64,000 nt of DNA from NCBI RefSeq assembly GCF_015291745.1, contig NZ_CP030059.1, positions 3,809,501-3,873,500 on the forward strand, given 5' to 3'. Shown here one piece after another: positions 18,145-27,222 of the stretch (its first letter is position 1; the number at the start of each line of letters is the position of its first letter). The translations under genes and the position numbers were made by a program. Source of the stretch: Bradyrhizobium sp. CCBAU 53351. GTDB taxonomy: Bacteria > Pseudomonadota > Alphaproteobacteria > Rhizobiales > Xanthobacteraceae. Below the pieces are notes generated by a model. It did not search any database. It saw only the letters and a list, made by a program, of their open reading frames with translations, and was not told the DNA's origin.

Positions 18145-19329
18145 ATGGATTCCTCGCACCCCCAAGAGCAGCAGGCCGAGACCCGGCTGGTCACCTCCGG
18201 CCGCGACACCAAGGCGCAGAAGGGGTTCGTCAATCCGCCGGTTTTCCACGGCTCGACCGTGCTCTATCCGACCGCCGAGGATCTGCACGCCCATCGCGGC
18301 GAGTTCACCTATGGCCGGCACGGTTCCCCCACCACCAAGGCGTTCCAGGAGACGCTGCTGGCGCTGGAGGGGCCGCAATGCGCCGGCGTCGGCATCGTGC
18401 CGTCCGGGCTGTCGGCGATCTCCACCACCCTGCTCTCGGTGCTGAAGGCCGGCGACCACGTTCTGGTCGTCGACAACGTCTACCGGCCCTCGCGCAATTT
18501 CTGCAACGGCATGCTGGTCCGCTACGGCGTCGAGACCACCTACTTCGATCCGCTGATCGGCGCCGGCATCGAGAAGCTGTTCAAGCCGAACACCCGTGCG
18601 GTGCTGGTGGAGGCGCCGGGCTCGCAATCGTTCGAGATGCCGGACATTCGCGCCATCGCCGAGGTGGCGCATGCCCGCGGCGCGCTCGTCATCGACGACA
18701 ACACCTGGGCGACGCCGCTCTATCACCGCTCGCTCGACCAGGGCGTCGACATCAGCATGCAGGCCGCGACCAAATATATCGGCGGTCATTCCGACATCAT
18801 GTTCGGCACGATCTCGGCCAATGCCAAGGCATGGCCGATAGTCTCCGAAGGCATCCGCCTGCTCGGGGTCTGCGCGGGCCCCGACGATGTCTTCCTCGCG
18901 CTGCGCGGCCTGCGCACGCTGTCGGTGCGCCTGGCGCAGCATCATCGCTCCGGCCTCGACATGGCGCGTTGGCTCGCCGGCCGACTCGAGGTGGCGCGCG
19001 TGCTGCATCCGGGCCTGGAGACCGATCCCGGTCACGCCATCTGGAAGCGCGACTTCACCGGGGCATCCGGCCTGTTCAGCATCGTGCTGAAGCCGGCGCC
19101 GCAGAAGGCGGTCGACACCATGCTCAACACGCTCAAGCTGTTCGGCATGGGCTTTTCCTGGGGCGGCTTCGAGAGCCTTGCGATTCCCTTCGACTGCGAC
19201 GCCTATCGCACCGCGACCAAATGGTCGCCGGGCGGTCCGACCCTGCGCCTGCACATCGGGCTCGAGAGCGTCGACGATCTCAAGGCCGATCTCGATCGCG
19301 GCTTTGCTGCCCTCAAAGCAGCAATGTGA
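18145..19329 (+). CDS. metC: Cystathionine beta-lyase (Cys/Met metabolism PLP enzyme)
   Basis: Cleaves cystathionine to homocysteine, pyruvate and ammonia in methionine synthesis. The 394-residue protein starts at ATG 18145, where homology begins; longer in-frame starts lie upstream in sequence without family features. Motifs: FTYGRHGSPTT, PSGLSAISTTLLSVLKAGD, VEAPGSQSFE, DDNTWATPLYHRS, and SMQAATKYIGGHSD with PLP-binding Lys210. A role as cystathionine gamma-synthase or another trans-sulfuration lyase is possible, but the motif set fits beta-lyase best. It is transcribed divergently from the aap operon. Confidence 0.9.
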   Translation: MDSSHPQEQQAETRLVTSGRDTKAQKGFVNPPVFHGSTVLYPTAEDLHAHRGEFTYGRHGSPTTKAFQETLLALEGPQCAGVGIVPSGLSAISTTLLSVLKAGDHVLVVDNVYRPSRNFCNGMLVRYGVETTYFDPLIGAGIEKLFKPNTRAVLVEAPGSQSFEMPDIRAIAEVAHARGALVIDDNTWATPLYHRSLDQGVDISMQAATKYIGGHSDIMFGTISANAKAWPIVSEGIRLLGVCAGPDDVFLALRGLRTLSVRLAQHHRSGLDMARWLAGRLEVARVLHPGLETDPGHAIWKRDFTGASGLFSIVLKPAPQKAVDTMLNTLKLFGMGFSWGGFESLAIPFDCDAYRTATKWSPGGPTLRLHIGLESVDDLKADLDRGFAALKAAM

Positions 19330-19508
19330 GCTTGCTCACAGGGCATTGCGCCTGCGCACGCGGCAACGGACGGAAGCGGACGCACTGACGTGCGCCGCGG
19401 GAGCGTCAGCCACCTGTAAACGTTAACGCCGACGCGCCAACAAATGGTTTGATCCCCAGGCATTTGGCGCTAGCCTCACCAATCGACTCTCATCCGGACA
19501 GACGGAGC

Positions 19509-21200
19509 ATGGGAACGTTGGTTCTGCTCGATCTTATGGGCGGCGTGGCGCTGTTGTTGTGGGGCCTGCATATGGTCCACAGCGGCATTCTGCGCGCTTT
19601 CGGCCCTGACCTGCGGCGCCTGCTCGGCAAGGCGCTGAGCAATCGCGTCAGCGCCTTTGCTGCCGGCCTCGGGCTCACCGCGCTGCTCCAGAGCAGCACG
19701 GCGACCGCCCTGATCACGAGCTCGTTCGCGGCCGAAGGCCTTGTCAGCCTCGCCGCCGCGCTCGCCATCATGCTGGGCGCCAATGTCGGCACGACGCTGA
19801 TCGTGCAGGTGCTGTCGTTCAACATCGCAGCCGTTGCGCCGGTCCTGTTCGTGCTCGGCCTCGTCGCGTTCCGCTCCGGCCCGCGCTCGCGGATCAAGGA
19901 CATCGGCCGCGTCTGCATCGGCCTCGGCCTGATGCTGCTCTCGCTGCACATCCTGCTCGACACGCTGGCGCCAGCCGAGAACGCGCCCGGCGTCCGCGTC
20001 GTGATGTCGGCCATCACAGGCGATCCCATTTTGTGCATCGTCATCGCCGCCCTCGTCACCTGGGCGGTGCATTCGAGCGTCGCCAGCGTGCTCCTGATCA
20101 TGTCGCTGGCCTATTCGCAATTCATCACGCCCTACGCAGCGCTGGCGCTGGTGCTCGGGGCCAATCTCGGCAGCGCCATCAATCCCGTCTTCGAGGGCGC
20201 CAAGCGCGACGATCCCGCGAGCTACCGCCTGCCGGTCGGCAATCTCGTCAACCGCGTGGTCGGCATCGCGCTCGTCCTGCCGTTCCTCGGCCCGATCGCC
20301 GAGCACATGCACGCCTGGCAGCCCGATCTGGCCAAGATGACGGCGGCCTTCCACATCGCCTTCAATGTCGGTACGGCCGTCCTCTTCATCGGCCTGCTCG
20401 ACGCCATGTCGCGCCTGCTCACCCGCCTCTTGCCGGATCGCGTGCAGGAGGCCGACCCGGCCAAGCCGCGCTATCTCGACGAAACCGCGCTGGAGACGCC
20501 GTCGCTGGCACTCGCCGACGCCGCCCGCGAGACGTTGCGCATGGGCGATCTCGTCGAGGTCATGCTGCGCAAGGTGATGGCCGCGATGATGACGGGCGAT
20601 CGTGCGCTGGTCGACCAGGTCTCGAAGATGGACAATTTCGTCGACGGTCTCGACGAGGCCATCAAGCTCTATGTGACCAAGCTGATGCGGGGCAGCCTCG
20701 ACGAGAGCGAAGGACGGCGCGCGATGGAGATCATCTCCTTCGCCATCAACCTCGAGCATATCGGCGACATCATCGACAAGAGCCTGAGCGAGCTCGCGAC
20801 CAAGAAGATCAAGCGGCGCTTCCAGTTCTCGGCGGAAGGGGCCGACGAGCTCGCCGCCTTCCACAAGCGCACGATGGATTCGCTGCGGATCGCGTTCGGC
20901 GTCTTCATGTCGGGCGACGCCAACGAGGCGCGCAAGCTGCTGGTGGAGAAAACCGCGCTGCGCAACACCGAGCTTGCCGCGGTCGAGCGCCATCTCGACC
21001 GCCTGCGCGAGGGCCGCCCTGAAACCATCGAAACGACGTCGCTGCATCTCGACGTGCTGCGCGACCTCAGGCGCATCCATTCGCATATCTGCTCGGTCGC
21101 CTACCCCGTGCTGGACGCGGCGGGCGTGCCCTATCGCAGGACCGAGGCGGAGACGGCCGCCCTGCCCGCCTCGGGCGCGGCCTCGGCGTTGCCGCGCTAG
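19509..21200 (+). CDS. Na+/phosphate cotransporter family protein with PhoU-like C-terminus
   Basis: A sodium-coupled phosphate carrier of the inner membrane. From ATG 19509 the 563-residue protein has two inverted repeats of the Na/Pi fold: LLQSSTATALITSS in the first, and VHSSVASVLLIMS in the second, where QSS is usual, so the first residue is changed. About eight membrane helices end near residue 330. A long helical cytoplasmic part follows (about 350-530) resembling PhoU domains (SFAINLEHIGDIIDKSLSEL). A TTG start at 19449 would add 20 polar residues before the first helix and is less likely. Confidence 0.86.
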   Translation: MGTLVLLDLMGGVALLLWGLHMVHSGILRAFGPDLRRLLGKALSNRVSAFAAGLGLTALLQSSTATALITSSFAAEGLVSLAAALAIMLGANVGTTLIVQVLSFNIAAVAPVLFVLGLVAFRSGPRSRIKDIGRVCIGLGLMLLSLHILLDTLAPAENAPGVRVVMSAITGDPILCIVIAALVTWAVHSSVASVLLIMSLAYSQFITPYAALALVLGANLGSAINPVFEGAKRDDPASYRLPVGNLVNRVVGIALVLPFLGPIAEHMHAWQPDLAKMTAAFHIAFNVGTAVLFIGLLDAMSRLLTRLLPDRVQEADPAKPRYLDETALETPSLALADAARETLRMGDLVEVMLRKVMAAMMTGDRALVDQVSKMDNFVDGLDEAIKLYVTKLMRGSLDESEGRRAMEIISFAINLEHIGDIIDKSLSELATKKIKRRFQFSAEGADELAAFHKRTMDSLRIAFGVFMSGDANEARKLLVEKTALRNTELAAVERHLDRLREGRPETIETTSLHLDVLRDLRRIHSHICSVAYPVLDAAGVPYRRTEAETAALPASGAASALPR

Positions 21201-21209
21201 CGCCTCTGC

Positions 21210-21548
21210 TCAGCGCTCCAGCGTCTTCGAGGCCCTGCCGCGGTTCTTGATGATCAGCATGATGTTGCGGATATAGATGATCGTCGCCAAGGCTTGTCCG
21301 AGGATGATGACCGGCTCGCGCTTCACGACGCCGTAAACCAGCGTCATCAGCCCGCCGCCCATCGAGCAGAACCAGAACGCCATCGGCACCACGCTGTTGC
21401 CGGCGCGCTCGCTCGCGATCCACTGCACCAGGAAGCGCGCGGTGAAGAACAGCTGCGCGACGAGGCCGAATGCCAGCCAGAAATCGAACTTGGCGACGAA
21501 GACGTCGTAGAGATAATTGCTCAGCGCCTGACCGTATTGGATGATCAT
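21210..21548 (-). CDS. LAB_N (lipid A biosynthesis N-terminal) domain membrane protein
   Basis: A 112-residue integral membrane protein with three predicted helices and the family pattern FFTARFLVQWIASERAGNSVVPMAFWFCSMGGG. LAB_N proteins are commonly encoded next to polyprenyl-phosphate glycosyltransferases and ArnT-type enzymes, as here. Its ATG overlaps the stop of the upstream GT2 gene (ATGA), so the two are translationally coupled. The exact biochemical role is unproven. It is the last gene of the envelope-glycolipid cluster. Confidence 0.87.
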   Translation of the reverse strand: MIIQYGQALSNYLYDVFVAKFDFWLAFGLVAQLFFTARFLVQWIASERAGNSVVPMAFWFCSMGGGLMTLVYGVVKREPVIILGQALATIIYIRNIMLIIKNRGRASKTLER

Positions 21549-22282
21549 GCGTTCACCTCAGTCACATCTGGTGTCGGCTTCTTGCGGCGGATCAGCCACC
21601 ACACGCCGGCGAGATCCATGATGCCGATCCACAGCCGGTCGAAGAAGCCGTAGTTCGACACGCCGGAATGGCGCGGCCGGTCGATCACGTCGACATAGGC
21701 GATGTCGTAGCCTTCGCGGCGGACCAAGGCCGGCAGGAAGCGATGCAGCCCATCGAAATAGGGCATCATCAGGAAAACCTCGCGCCGGAATGCCTTCAAC
21801 CCGCAGCCGGTATCGCGCGTGCCGTCCTTCAGGATGGCGTTGCGGACGCCGTTGGCCACGCGCGACTGGAATTTCTTGAAGCCGGTGTCCTTGCGTCCGA
21901 CGCGCTGTCCGGCAGCGAGGCCGACGCGCCCTGCGCCCTTCTCGACCGCGGCGATCAGGTCGGGCAGGAAGGCCGGATTGTTCTGGCCGTCGCCGTCGAG
22001 CGTCGCCACGATCGTCCCGCGCGCCGCGCGCACGCCGCTGCGCACGGCCGCGGATTGGCCGCCCGATCTGGCATGGCGGAGCTGACGCAGATTGTGCCGC
22101 TGCGCCATCAGCGCCGCGATCCGTTCGCCGGTCGCATCGGTCGAGCCGTCGTTGACATAGATGATCTCGTAGGCCCAGCGGCCGTCGAGCGCCGCGCCGA
22201 TCTCCGCGATCAGCGGCGCGATGTTGTCGGCTTCGTTGCGCACGGGAACGACGATGGAGACCGAAGGCTGGGACGTCGACAA
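21545..22282 (-). CDS. Family 2 glycosyltransferase (ArnC / dolichyl-phosphate-sugar synthase type)
   Basis: Predicted to load a sugar onto undecaprenyl phosphate for use by the ArnT-like enzyme encoded upstream. The 245-residue protein has a GT-A fold: VSIVVPVRNEADNI, YVNDGSTDATGE, and the metal-binding TLDGDGQNNPAFL. DTGCGLKAFRREVF and the C-terminal FFDRLWIGIMDL also fit DPM synthase-like enzymes. No clear C-terminal membrane pair is visible, unlike ArnC. The start is TTG at 22282; no in-frame ATG fits the N-terminal homology. Confidence 0.88.
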   Translation of the reverse strand: MSTSQPSVSIVVPVRNEADNIAPLIAEIGAALDGRWAYEIIYVNDGSTDATGERIAALMAQRHNLRQLRHARSGGQSAAVRSGVRAARGTIVATLDGDGQNNPAFLPDLIAAVEKGAGRVGLAAGQRVGRKDTGFKKFQSRVANGVRNAILKDGTRDTGCGLKAFRREVFLMMPYFDGLHRFLPALVRREGYDIAYVDVIDRPRHSGVSNYGFFDRLWIGIMDLAGVWWLIRRKKPTPDVTEVNA

Positions 22283-22348
22283 ATCGAGACTCGTGGTTGG
22301 AATTGGCCTGCCCTTCGGGGAACCGGCGGCCCCGGCAGGCAGCCGCTT

Positions 22349-23194
22349 TTATGGGGCGGATGCCCCGTGGGCAACCCTTTTGAGGCGTCCCGAGACCGCT
22401 CCCGTAAGCGGCACGATGGTGCCATCGGCGCGGATGGCAAAGCCCAGCCTTCGGGCCGCGAACCAGTAGCGGACTGCCATGGCGCCGACCGTGCCGATCA
22501 GGGCGCCGGCCACGACGTCGCTCGGGTGATGCGCGACCAGCACCAGCCGCGTCAGCAAGATCACGATTGCGTAAGTGAACATGAACACGCGCAGGCGTGG
22601 CCACAATGCCGATACCGCAAAGGCCAGCGCGAACGCGGCCACGGCATGGCCTGACGGCAAGCTGGCATAGGCCCCCGTCCCCTCGAACGGGACGAAGTTG
22701 AACGGATTGGCCTTGCCGCCGACAAAGGGGCGTCCGCGACCGACGATGTATTTCAGGATCTCGGCAACGAATGCCGACACGGCAATCGACAGAAACACAA
22801 ATTGCAGCCGCGTGCCGAGACCTAGCAGCAGCGCGCGGCGAGTCCCGTGCAGTCCTGCCGCAACGAGCGCCAACACCACCAGCGCGGCCCCCAGCACCGA
22901 GAGCAGATACTCGTCCTTGCCGAAATCGGTGAGGATGCGGATCGGCCACAGGCTGGGCGTGCCGCGCGCGGGCATCAACTGGATCTCGGTCTGGTCGAAG
23001 GCGACCATCAGCACGATGACGAGGGCTGCGCCTGCCGCGCTGAGCCACAGCGAATGCCGCGCCAGTTTTCGCGCGGCTTCCGCGCGGCGTGAATGCGAGG
23101 GCGTGCGAACGAGCTGCGCCAGCGCTTGCTTCGAGACGGCGAGCAATTGCGCGGGATAGCCCGGACGCGGCGCGGGGCTGGTCGTAACAGGCAT
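22349..23194 (-). CDS. PAP2-family membrane phosphatase
   Basis: A 281-residue acid phosphatase of the PAP2 superfamily, probably acting on a lipid phosphate such as lipid A or undecaprenyl pyrophosphate. The three catalytic motifs are complete: K148 with GRGRP (motif 1), LPSGH at 179-183 (motif 2), and R216 with HHPSD near 222-226 (motif 3). Several membrane helices flank them. ATG 23194 lies 1 nt after the stop of the ArnT-like gene. Longer in-frame starts overlap that gene and are rejected. LpxE/LpxF-like action is inference from the neighbours. Confidence 0.9.
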   Translation of the reverse strand: MPVTTSPAPRPGYPAQLLAVSKQALAQLVRTPSHSRRAEAARKLARHSLWLSAAGAALVIVLMVAFDQTEIQLMPARGTPSLWPIRILTDFGKDEYLLSVLGAALVVLALVAAGLHGTRRALLLGLGTRLQFVFLSIAVSAFVAEILKYIVGRGRPFVGGKANPFNFVPFEGTGAYASLPSGHAVAAFALAFAVSALWPRLRVFMFTYAIVILLTRLVLVAHHPSDVVAGALIGTVGAMAVRYWFAARRLGFAIRADGTIVPLTGAVSGRLKRVAHGASAP

Positions 23195-23195
23195 C

Positions 23196-24938
23196 CTATT
23201 CGGTGCCTTCGGAACGGAAGATCGCGATCGAGATCGCGCGGCCTTGCGAGAAATTATAGCCGTCGATACGGGTCCCGACCTTGTAGCGCAGTCCGATCGC
23301 CTCGGCACGCTGCACGAAGCTGCGCTCCGAGCGCTGCTCGATCAGCGCAAACCGGCAGCTTCCCTGCCGCAGGAAATCCGCCGCGCCCGAGCCGTCGGTG
23401 AGCAGCGTCTGGGTGCCCGTCAGGAACACGAGGCTCGGCTCGTGATAGCCCGCCGCCGCCGCCTTGGGCCCGACGCAGGTGACGTTGCGGAGCGCGCGGG
23501 CAACCTCGATGCTGGGAAACAGCGGCACCAGCGAGGGCAGCACGATGCCATACACCGTCACCGCCAGCATCAAAGCCGCAACCAGTGCGTTGAGCAGCGA
23601 GCGCTCGGCGTGATTGTTGTCGTAGAGCCACCAGGCAAGCAGGCCGAAGATCAGGGACGCCGCGATGAACGGCCAGGCCACGAAGGCCGGCTGCCGCGTC
23701 AGCATCACAGCGCCGACCACCGCGATGATCGATGCGGCCGCGGGGATCGCGAACCACCAGGCCGAACCACGCATCAGCCAGGAACGCGACAGCACGCGCC
23801 GCTCCACGGCGCCTGCGGTGAGAATGGCGATCGCCGGATAGAGCGGCAGCACGTAATGCGGCAGCTTGGTCAGCACCGCCTCGAACACGATCCAGGACGG
23901 GATCAGCCAGGCCAGCAGAAACTGCGCGCCGGGCTCACGCCGCGCCCGCCACACCGCGGGCGCCGCCATCGCCGCCAGCGGCGCGCCGGGCCAGAACGTG
24001 ATCCAGAACAGCGCCAGGTAAAGGCCGGGCGGCGCGCCGTGGGATTCCTGGGCGCCCAACTTGCTGAGCATGTCGCCGCCGACGGAATCGGCGAAAAAGG
24101 CATCGCCCGCGCGCCAGAAGATCGCGACGAACCAGGGTAGCACCAGCACCAGCATCCACATCAGGCCCCAGACCGGGCGCAGCTTCCACAGCCAGGAGGC
24201 GTCGCGGTCCTGGATCGCCAGCGCGACGATGGTCAGCCCTGCGAACATCAGGATCAGCGGACCCTTGATCAGGATGCCAACGGCAAGCGCGGTCCAGAAG
24301 ATCGCGGGCCAGCTCCAGGGCGGATGGGTCTCGTCCTCGGCGCGCTGCCAGGACAGATAGGCCCGCGCCATCGCCCCCATCGCGGCGACCACACAGAGCA
24401 GCAGCATCGCGTCGGTCTTGGCGAGCCGCGCCTCGACGCCAAGCAGCACCGAAGCGCACATCATCAGCGCCGCCAGCACCGCGGCGCGCCGCGTGACGAA
24501 GCCCAGCGCGGCCCAATAGGTCATGAGCACGGCGCCGATCGCCCCGAACAGCGACGGCAACCGGTAGACCCAGATCCGCAATTCGGCTTTCGGCAGCTTG
24601 AGCATCGAGGCCGCTTCCACCGTCGCCGATTGCAACCAGTAGATGCCGACCGGCTTCTTGTAGCGGACGTCCTCCTGGAAGCGGATATCGACATAGTCGC
24701 CGCTCTCGACCATCTGCTTGGTGGCCTGGGCGAACCGCGCCTCGTCGCGATCGATCGGCGGGATCGTGAAGAAGCCCGGCAGGAACAACAGCAGTGCGCA
24801 AAGCAGCAGGAAGGCGACGGCGCGGGCGTGGCTGACTGTCACGACATCGAGCATGCGCACGAGCCGGCTGCCCGGATTTGCGGGCGATTTCGGCTCGCGG
24901 GGCGCTCCAAAACGGGGGGCTGGATAGGTCTCGGCCAT
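23196..24938 (-). CDS. ArnT-like family 39 glycosyltransferase
   Basis: A multi-spanning inner-membrane transferase that moves a sugar from a polyprenyl-phosphate donor to an envelope acceptor, in many relatives lipid A. The 580-residue protein carries the luminal catalytic motif PPIDRDEARFAQATKQM after the first helix, KKPVGIYWLQ, and about a dozen membrane segments. The C-terminal part after about residue 440 is periplasmic. It heads the four-gene cluster (GT39, PAP2, GT2, LAB_N), with 1-nt, 66-nt and overlapping joins. The transferred sugar cannot be inferred; galacturonic acid or mannose would be plausible in bradyrhizobia. Confidence 0.88.
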   Translation of the reverse strand: MAETYPAPRFGAPREPKSPANPGSRLVRMLDVVTVSHARAVAFLLLCALLLFLPGFFTIPPIDRDEARFAQATKQMVESGDYVDIRFQEDVRYKKPVGIYWLQSATVEAASMLKLPKAELRIWVYRLPSLFGAIGAVLMTYWAALGFVTRRAAVLAALMMCASVLLGVEARLAKTDAMLLLCVVAAMGAMARAYLSWQRAEDETHPPWSWPAIFWTALAVGILIKGPLILMFAGLTIVALAIQDRDASWLWKLRPVWGLMWMLVLVLPWFVAIFWRAGDAFFADSVGGDMLSKLGAQESHGAPPGLYLALFWITFWPGAPLAAMAAPAVWRARREPGAQFLLAWLIPSWIVFEAVLTKLPHYVLPLYPAIAILTAGAVERRVLSRSWLMRGSAWWFAIPAAASIIAVVGAVMLTRQPAFVAWPFIAASLIFGLLAWWLYDNNHAERSLLNALVAALMLAVTVYGIVLPSLVPLFPSIEVARALRNVTCVGPKAAAAGYHEPSLVFLTGTQTLLTDGSGAADFLRQGSCRFALIEQRSERSFVQRAEAIGLRYKVGTRIDGYNFSQGRAISIAIFRSEGTE

Positions 24939-24988
24939 TGGTTCCGCTTACGCTGAAACCGTCATCGCCACAACCGCTTGAGGCAGGT

Positions 24989-27211
24989 TCATTGAATTCG
25001 AATGACGACTGTGTCCGCGGCGCCAGTGGCATCGATCACGGTGAGCCGCGCAAAGCCGGGACCGGGTGGATCGATCAGCCGCTGGCGGCGGCCGTCGATC
25101 TCGCCGAGCGCCGTGCCGTTAACCATGACGGTCATGGGCAGAACGCCGCCGGCGACCTTGACCGGCATTGCCGCACTCTCCTGCCCTCCGGAGCGATCGA
25201 CATCGATCCGCGAACCATTCAGCGGAAACTGGATGTGCAGCGTCTGCTCGCGGCCGGTCCGCACCAACTCGCCGACGGGGCGGAACCGCTTCAGCGGCAG
25301 CGGCAGCTTGGCGTTGCTGGCAACAAGGGTTCCCCTAGGCGGCTTCGGCAACGGGACCAGCGTCTTGCCGGTGCGGGCAAAGGCATCGAACAGGATCGGG
25401 GCCGCGGCGACGCGTCCGATCAGGCCCGGAACCGGCGCGCCATCGGGCCGCCCGACCCAGACGCCGATGGTCATCCGGCCGTCGAACCCGACCGACCAGG
25501 CGTCACGATAGCCGTAAGAGGTGCCGGTCTTGAAGGCGATGCGGTTGTGCGCGGCGTTCTCGGGCGGCGGCGTTCCCAACAGCACGTTGCCGACCTGCCA
25601 GGCCGCGACCTGATCCAAGAGCCGGAGCGGCTCGCGGTCGTCCTTATCAGCCATGACCTCGCGCAGCGGCTTTGTGGTGCCGAGACGGGCGAAGCCCGCG
25701 TAGAGCTGGGCGAGATCCTGCAGCGTCACGCCGACGCCGCCGAGCCCCATGGCAAGCCCCGGCGCTTCGTCCTTGGGCAACACGAGATTGCCGCCGGCCT
25801 GGCGCAGCCGCGAAGCGAGCCGACTCGAGCCGACGCGGTCGAGCAGCACGATCGCCGGCACGTTCAGCGACAATTGCAGCGCCTTCCGCACGGGCACCGT
25901 GCCCTGGAAGGTCATGTCGAAATTTTCCGGCGCGTACGAACCGAAGCGGACGGGACGATCGTCGATCAGGCTTTCCGGATGAACGAAGCCGTCCTCGAAG
26001 GCGAGCCCGTAGATGAAGGGCTTCAGCGTCGAGCCCGGCGAACGGATCGCGCGGGTCATGTCGACCTGCCCTGCCCGGCTCTCGTCGAAATAATCGGCCG
26101 AACCGACGCGGGCGAGCACGTCGCCGCTCTCATTGTCGATCACGATGATGCCGACCGAGATGTTCGCGCCCAGTGCAAGGGCGCGGTCGCGCGCCAGCGG
26201 CTCCAGCACCTTCTGCAAGTTCGCATCGAGCGTGAGCTTGATGACCTGCTTGTCCTTGACCGTCGATAGCGCAGTGTCAGACGCATGCGGCGCCAGGATC
26301 GGCATCGGCTTGCGCAGTTTCGGTACAGGCACGGCCTTGGCCTGCCGTGCGTCGTCTGCGCTGACCACCTGCTCCTCGACCATGCGGTCGAGCACGCGGT
26401 CGCGGGCCTTGCGCGCGGCCTCGGGATGGCGGTCGAGCCGGCGCGTCTCCGGCGATTGCGGCAGCGCCACCAGCAGCGCGGCTTCGGCCAGCGACAGACG
26501 CTTCGGCTCCTTGCCGAGATAGCCGATCGAGGCGGCGCGGATGCCCTCGAGATTGCCGCCATAAGGCGCGAGCGCGAGATAGAGATCGAGGATCTGTTCC
26601 TTACTCAGGGTTCGCTCGATCTCGATCGCACGCACCATCTGCCGCAGCTTGGCATAGAGCGAACGCTGCCGCCGCGGCTCCATCAGCCGGGCGAGTTGCA
26701 TGCTGATGGTCGAGCCGCCCGAGACGATGTGGCCGCGCGTCGTGAGCTGGAGCGCAGCACGCCCCAGCGCCAGCGGGTCGATACCATCATGGGCGTAGAA
26801 GCGCTGGTCTTCATAGGCGAGCAGCAATTTCAGGTAGGTCGGGTCGACATTGGCCTTGGCATCGACCGGCAGCCGCCAGCGGCCATCCGCCATCGCATAG
26901 GCGCGCAGCAGCTTGCCGTTGCGATCGACGATCGTGGTGGAGACTTGTCGCGCTTCGTCGAGGGGCAGAGGGCCGAGAGAGTAGACCCAGCCGACCAAGC
27001 CGATGATGGCGAGGATGAAGGTGAACGCAGCGACCGACAGGACCCGAAAGGCAAACCGCCCTCTCTGACCGTCATGGCCGGGCTTGACCCGGCCATCCAC
27101 GCCGTCGCCCACCGCCCGTGCGGCCGTGGATGCCCGGGGCATCTGCGCGAAGACGCGCTTCGCGCTCTTGCCCGGGCGTGACGACTGAGTATGCGGCTCC
27201 GTTGCGCTCAT
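24989..27211 (-). CDS. pbpC: Penicillin-binding protein 1C (bifunctional transglycosylase/transpeptidase)
   Basis: Polymerises and crosslinks peptidoglycan from the inner membrane. The 740-residue protein has a cytoplasmic N-terminus, a membrane anchor near 55-76, the GT51 transglycosylase domain (LLAYEDQRFYAHDG with the catalytic Glu, then GGSTISMQLARLM), the transpeptidase domain (SPGSTLKPF with nucleophile Ser, LSLNVPA, FKTGTSYG), and the PbpC C-terminal domain. It lies 11 nt downstream of the alpha-2-macroglobulin gene, the conserved pairing. Residues about 27-50 are encoded by a rhizobial palindromic repeat (27071-27184), making the cytoplasmic tail odd. Confidence 0.93.
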   Translation of the reverse strand: MSATEPHTQSSRPGKSAKRVFAQMPRASTAARAVGDGVDGRVKPGHDGQRGRFAFRVLSVAAFTFILAIIGLVGWVYSLGPLPLDEARQVSTTIVDRNGKLLRAYAMADGRWRLPVDAKANVDPTYLKLLLAYEDQRFYAHDGIDPLALGRAALQLTTRGHIVSGGSTISMQLARLMEPRRQRSLYAKLRQMVRAIEIERTLSKEQILDLYLALAPYGGNLEGIRAASIGYLGKEPKRLSLAEAALLVALPQSPETRRLDRHPEAARKARDRVLDRMVEEQVVSADDARQAKAVPVPKLRKPMPILAPHASDTALSTVKDKQVIKLTLDANLQKVLEPLARDRALALGANISVGIIVIDNESGDVLARVGSADYFDESRAGQVDMTRAIRSPGSTLKPFIYGLAFEDGFVHPESLIDDRPVRFGSYAPENFDMTFQGTVPVRKALQLSLNVPAIVLLDRVGSSRLASRLRQAGGNLVLPKDEAPGLAMGLGGVGVTLQDLAQLYAGFARLGTTKPLREVMADKDDREPLRLLDQVAAWQVGNVLLGTPPPENAAHNRIAFKTGTSYGYRDAWSVGFDGRMTIGVWVGRPDGAPVPGLIGRVAAAPILFDAFARTGKTLVPLPKPPRGTLVASNAKLPLPLKRFRPVGELVRTGREQTLHIQFPLNGSRIDVDRSGGQESAAMPVKVAGGVLPMTVMVNGTALGEIDGRRQRLIDPPGPGFARLTVIDATGAADTVVIRIQ
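27071..27184. repeat. Rhizobial-type palindromic repeat inside the 5' end of pbpC
   Basis: A GC-rich element with nested inverted repeats: ATGGCCGGG (27074-27082) pairs with CCCGGCCAT (27088-27096), and CATCCACG near 27094-27101 pairs with CGTGGATG at 27125-27132. It closes with a CCCGGGCGTGACGA end. This matches the type of element that is scattered in Bradyrhizobium intergenic DNA (recalled, not searched). Here it is translated as part of PbpC. Confidence 0.75.
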
Positions 27212-27222
27212 TCAACCACCAC

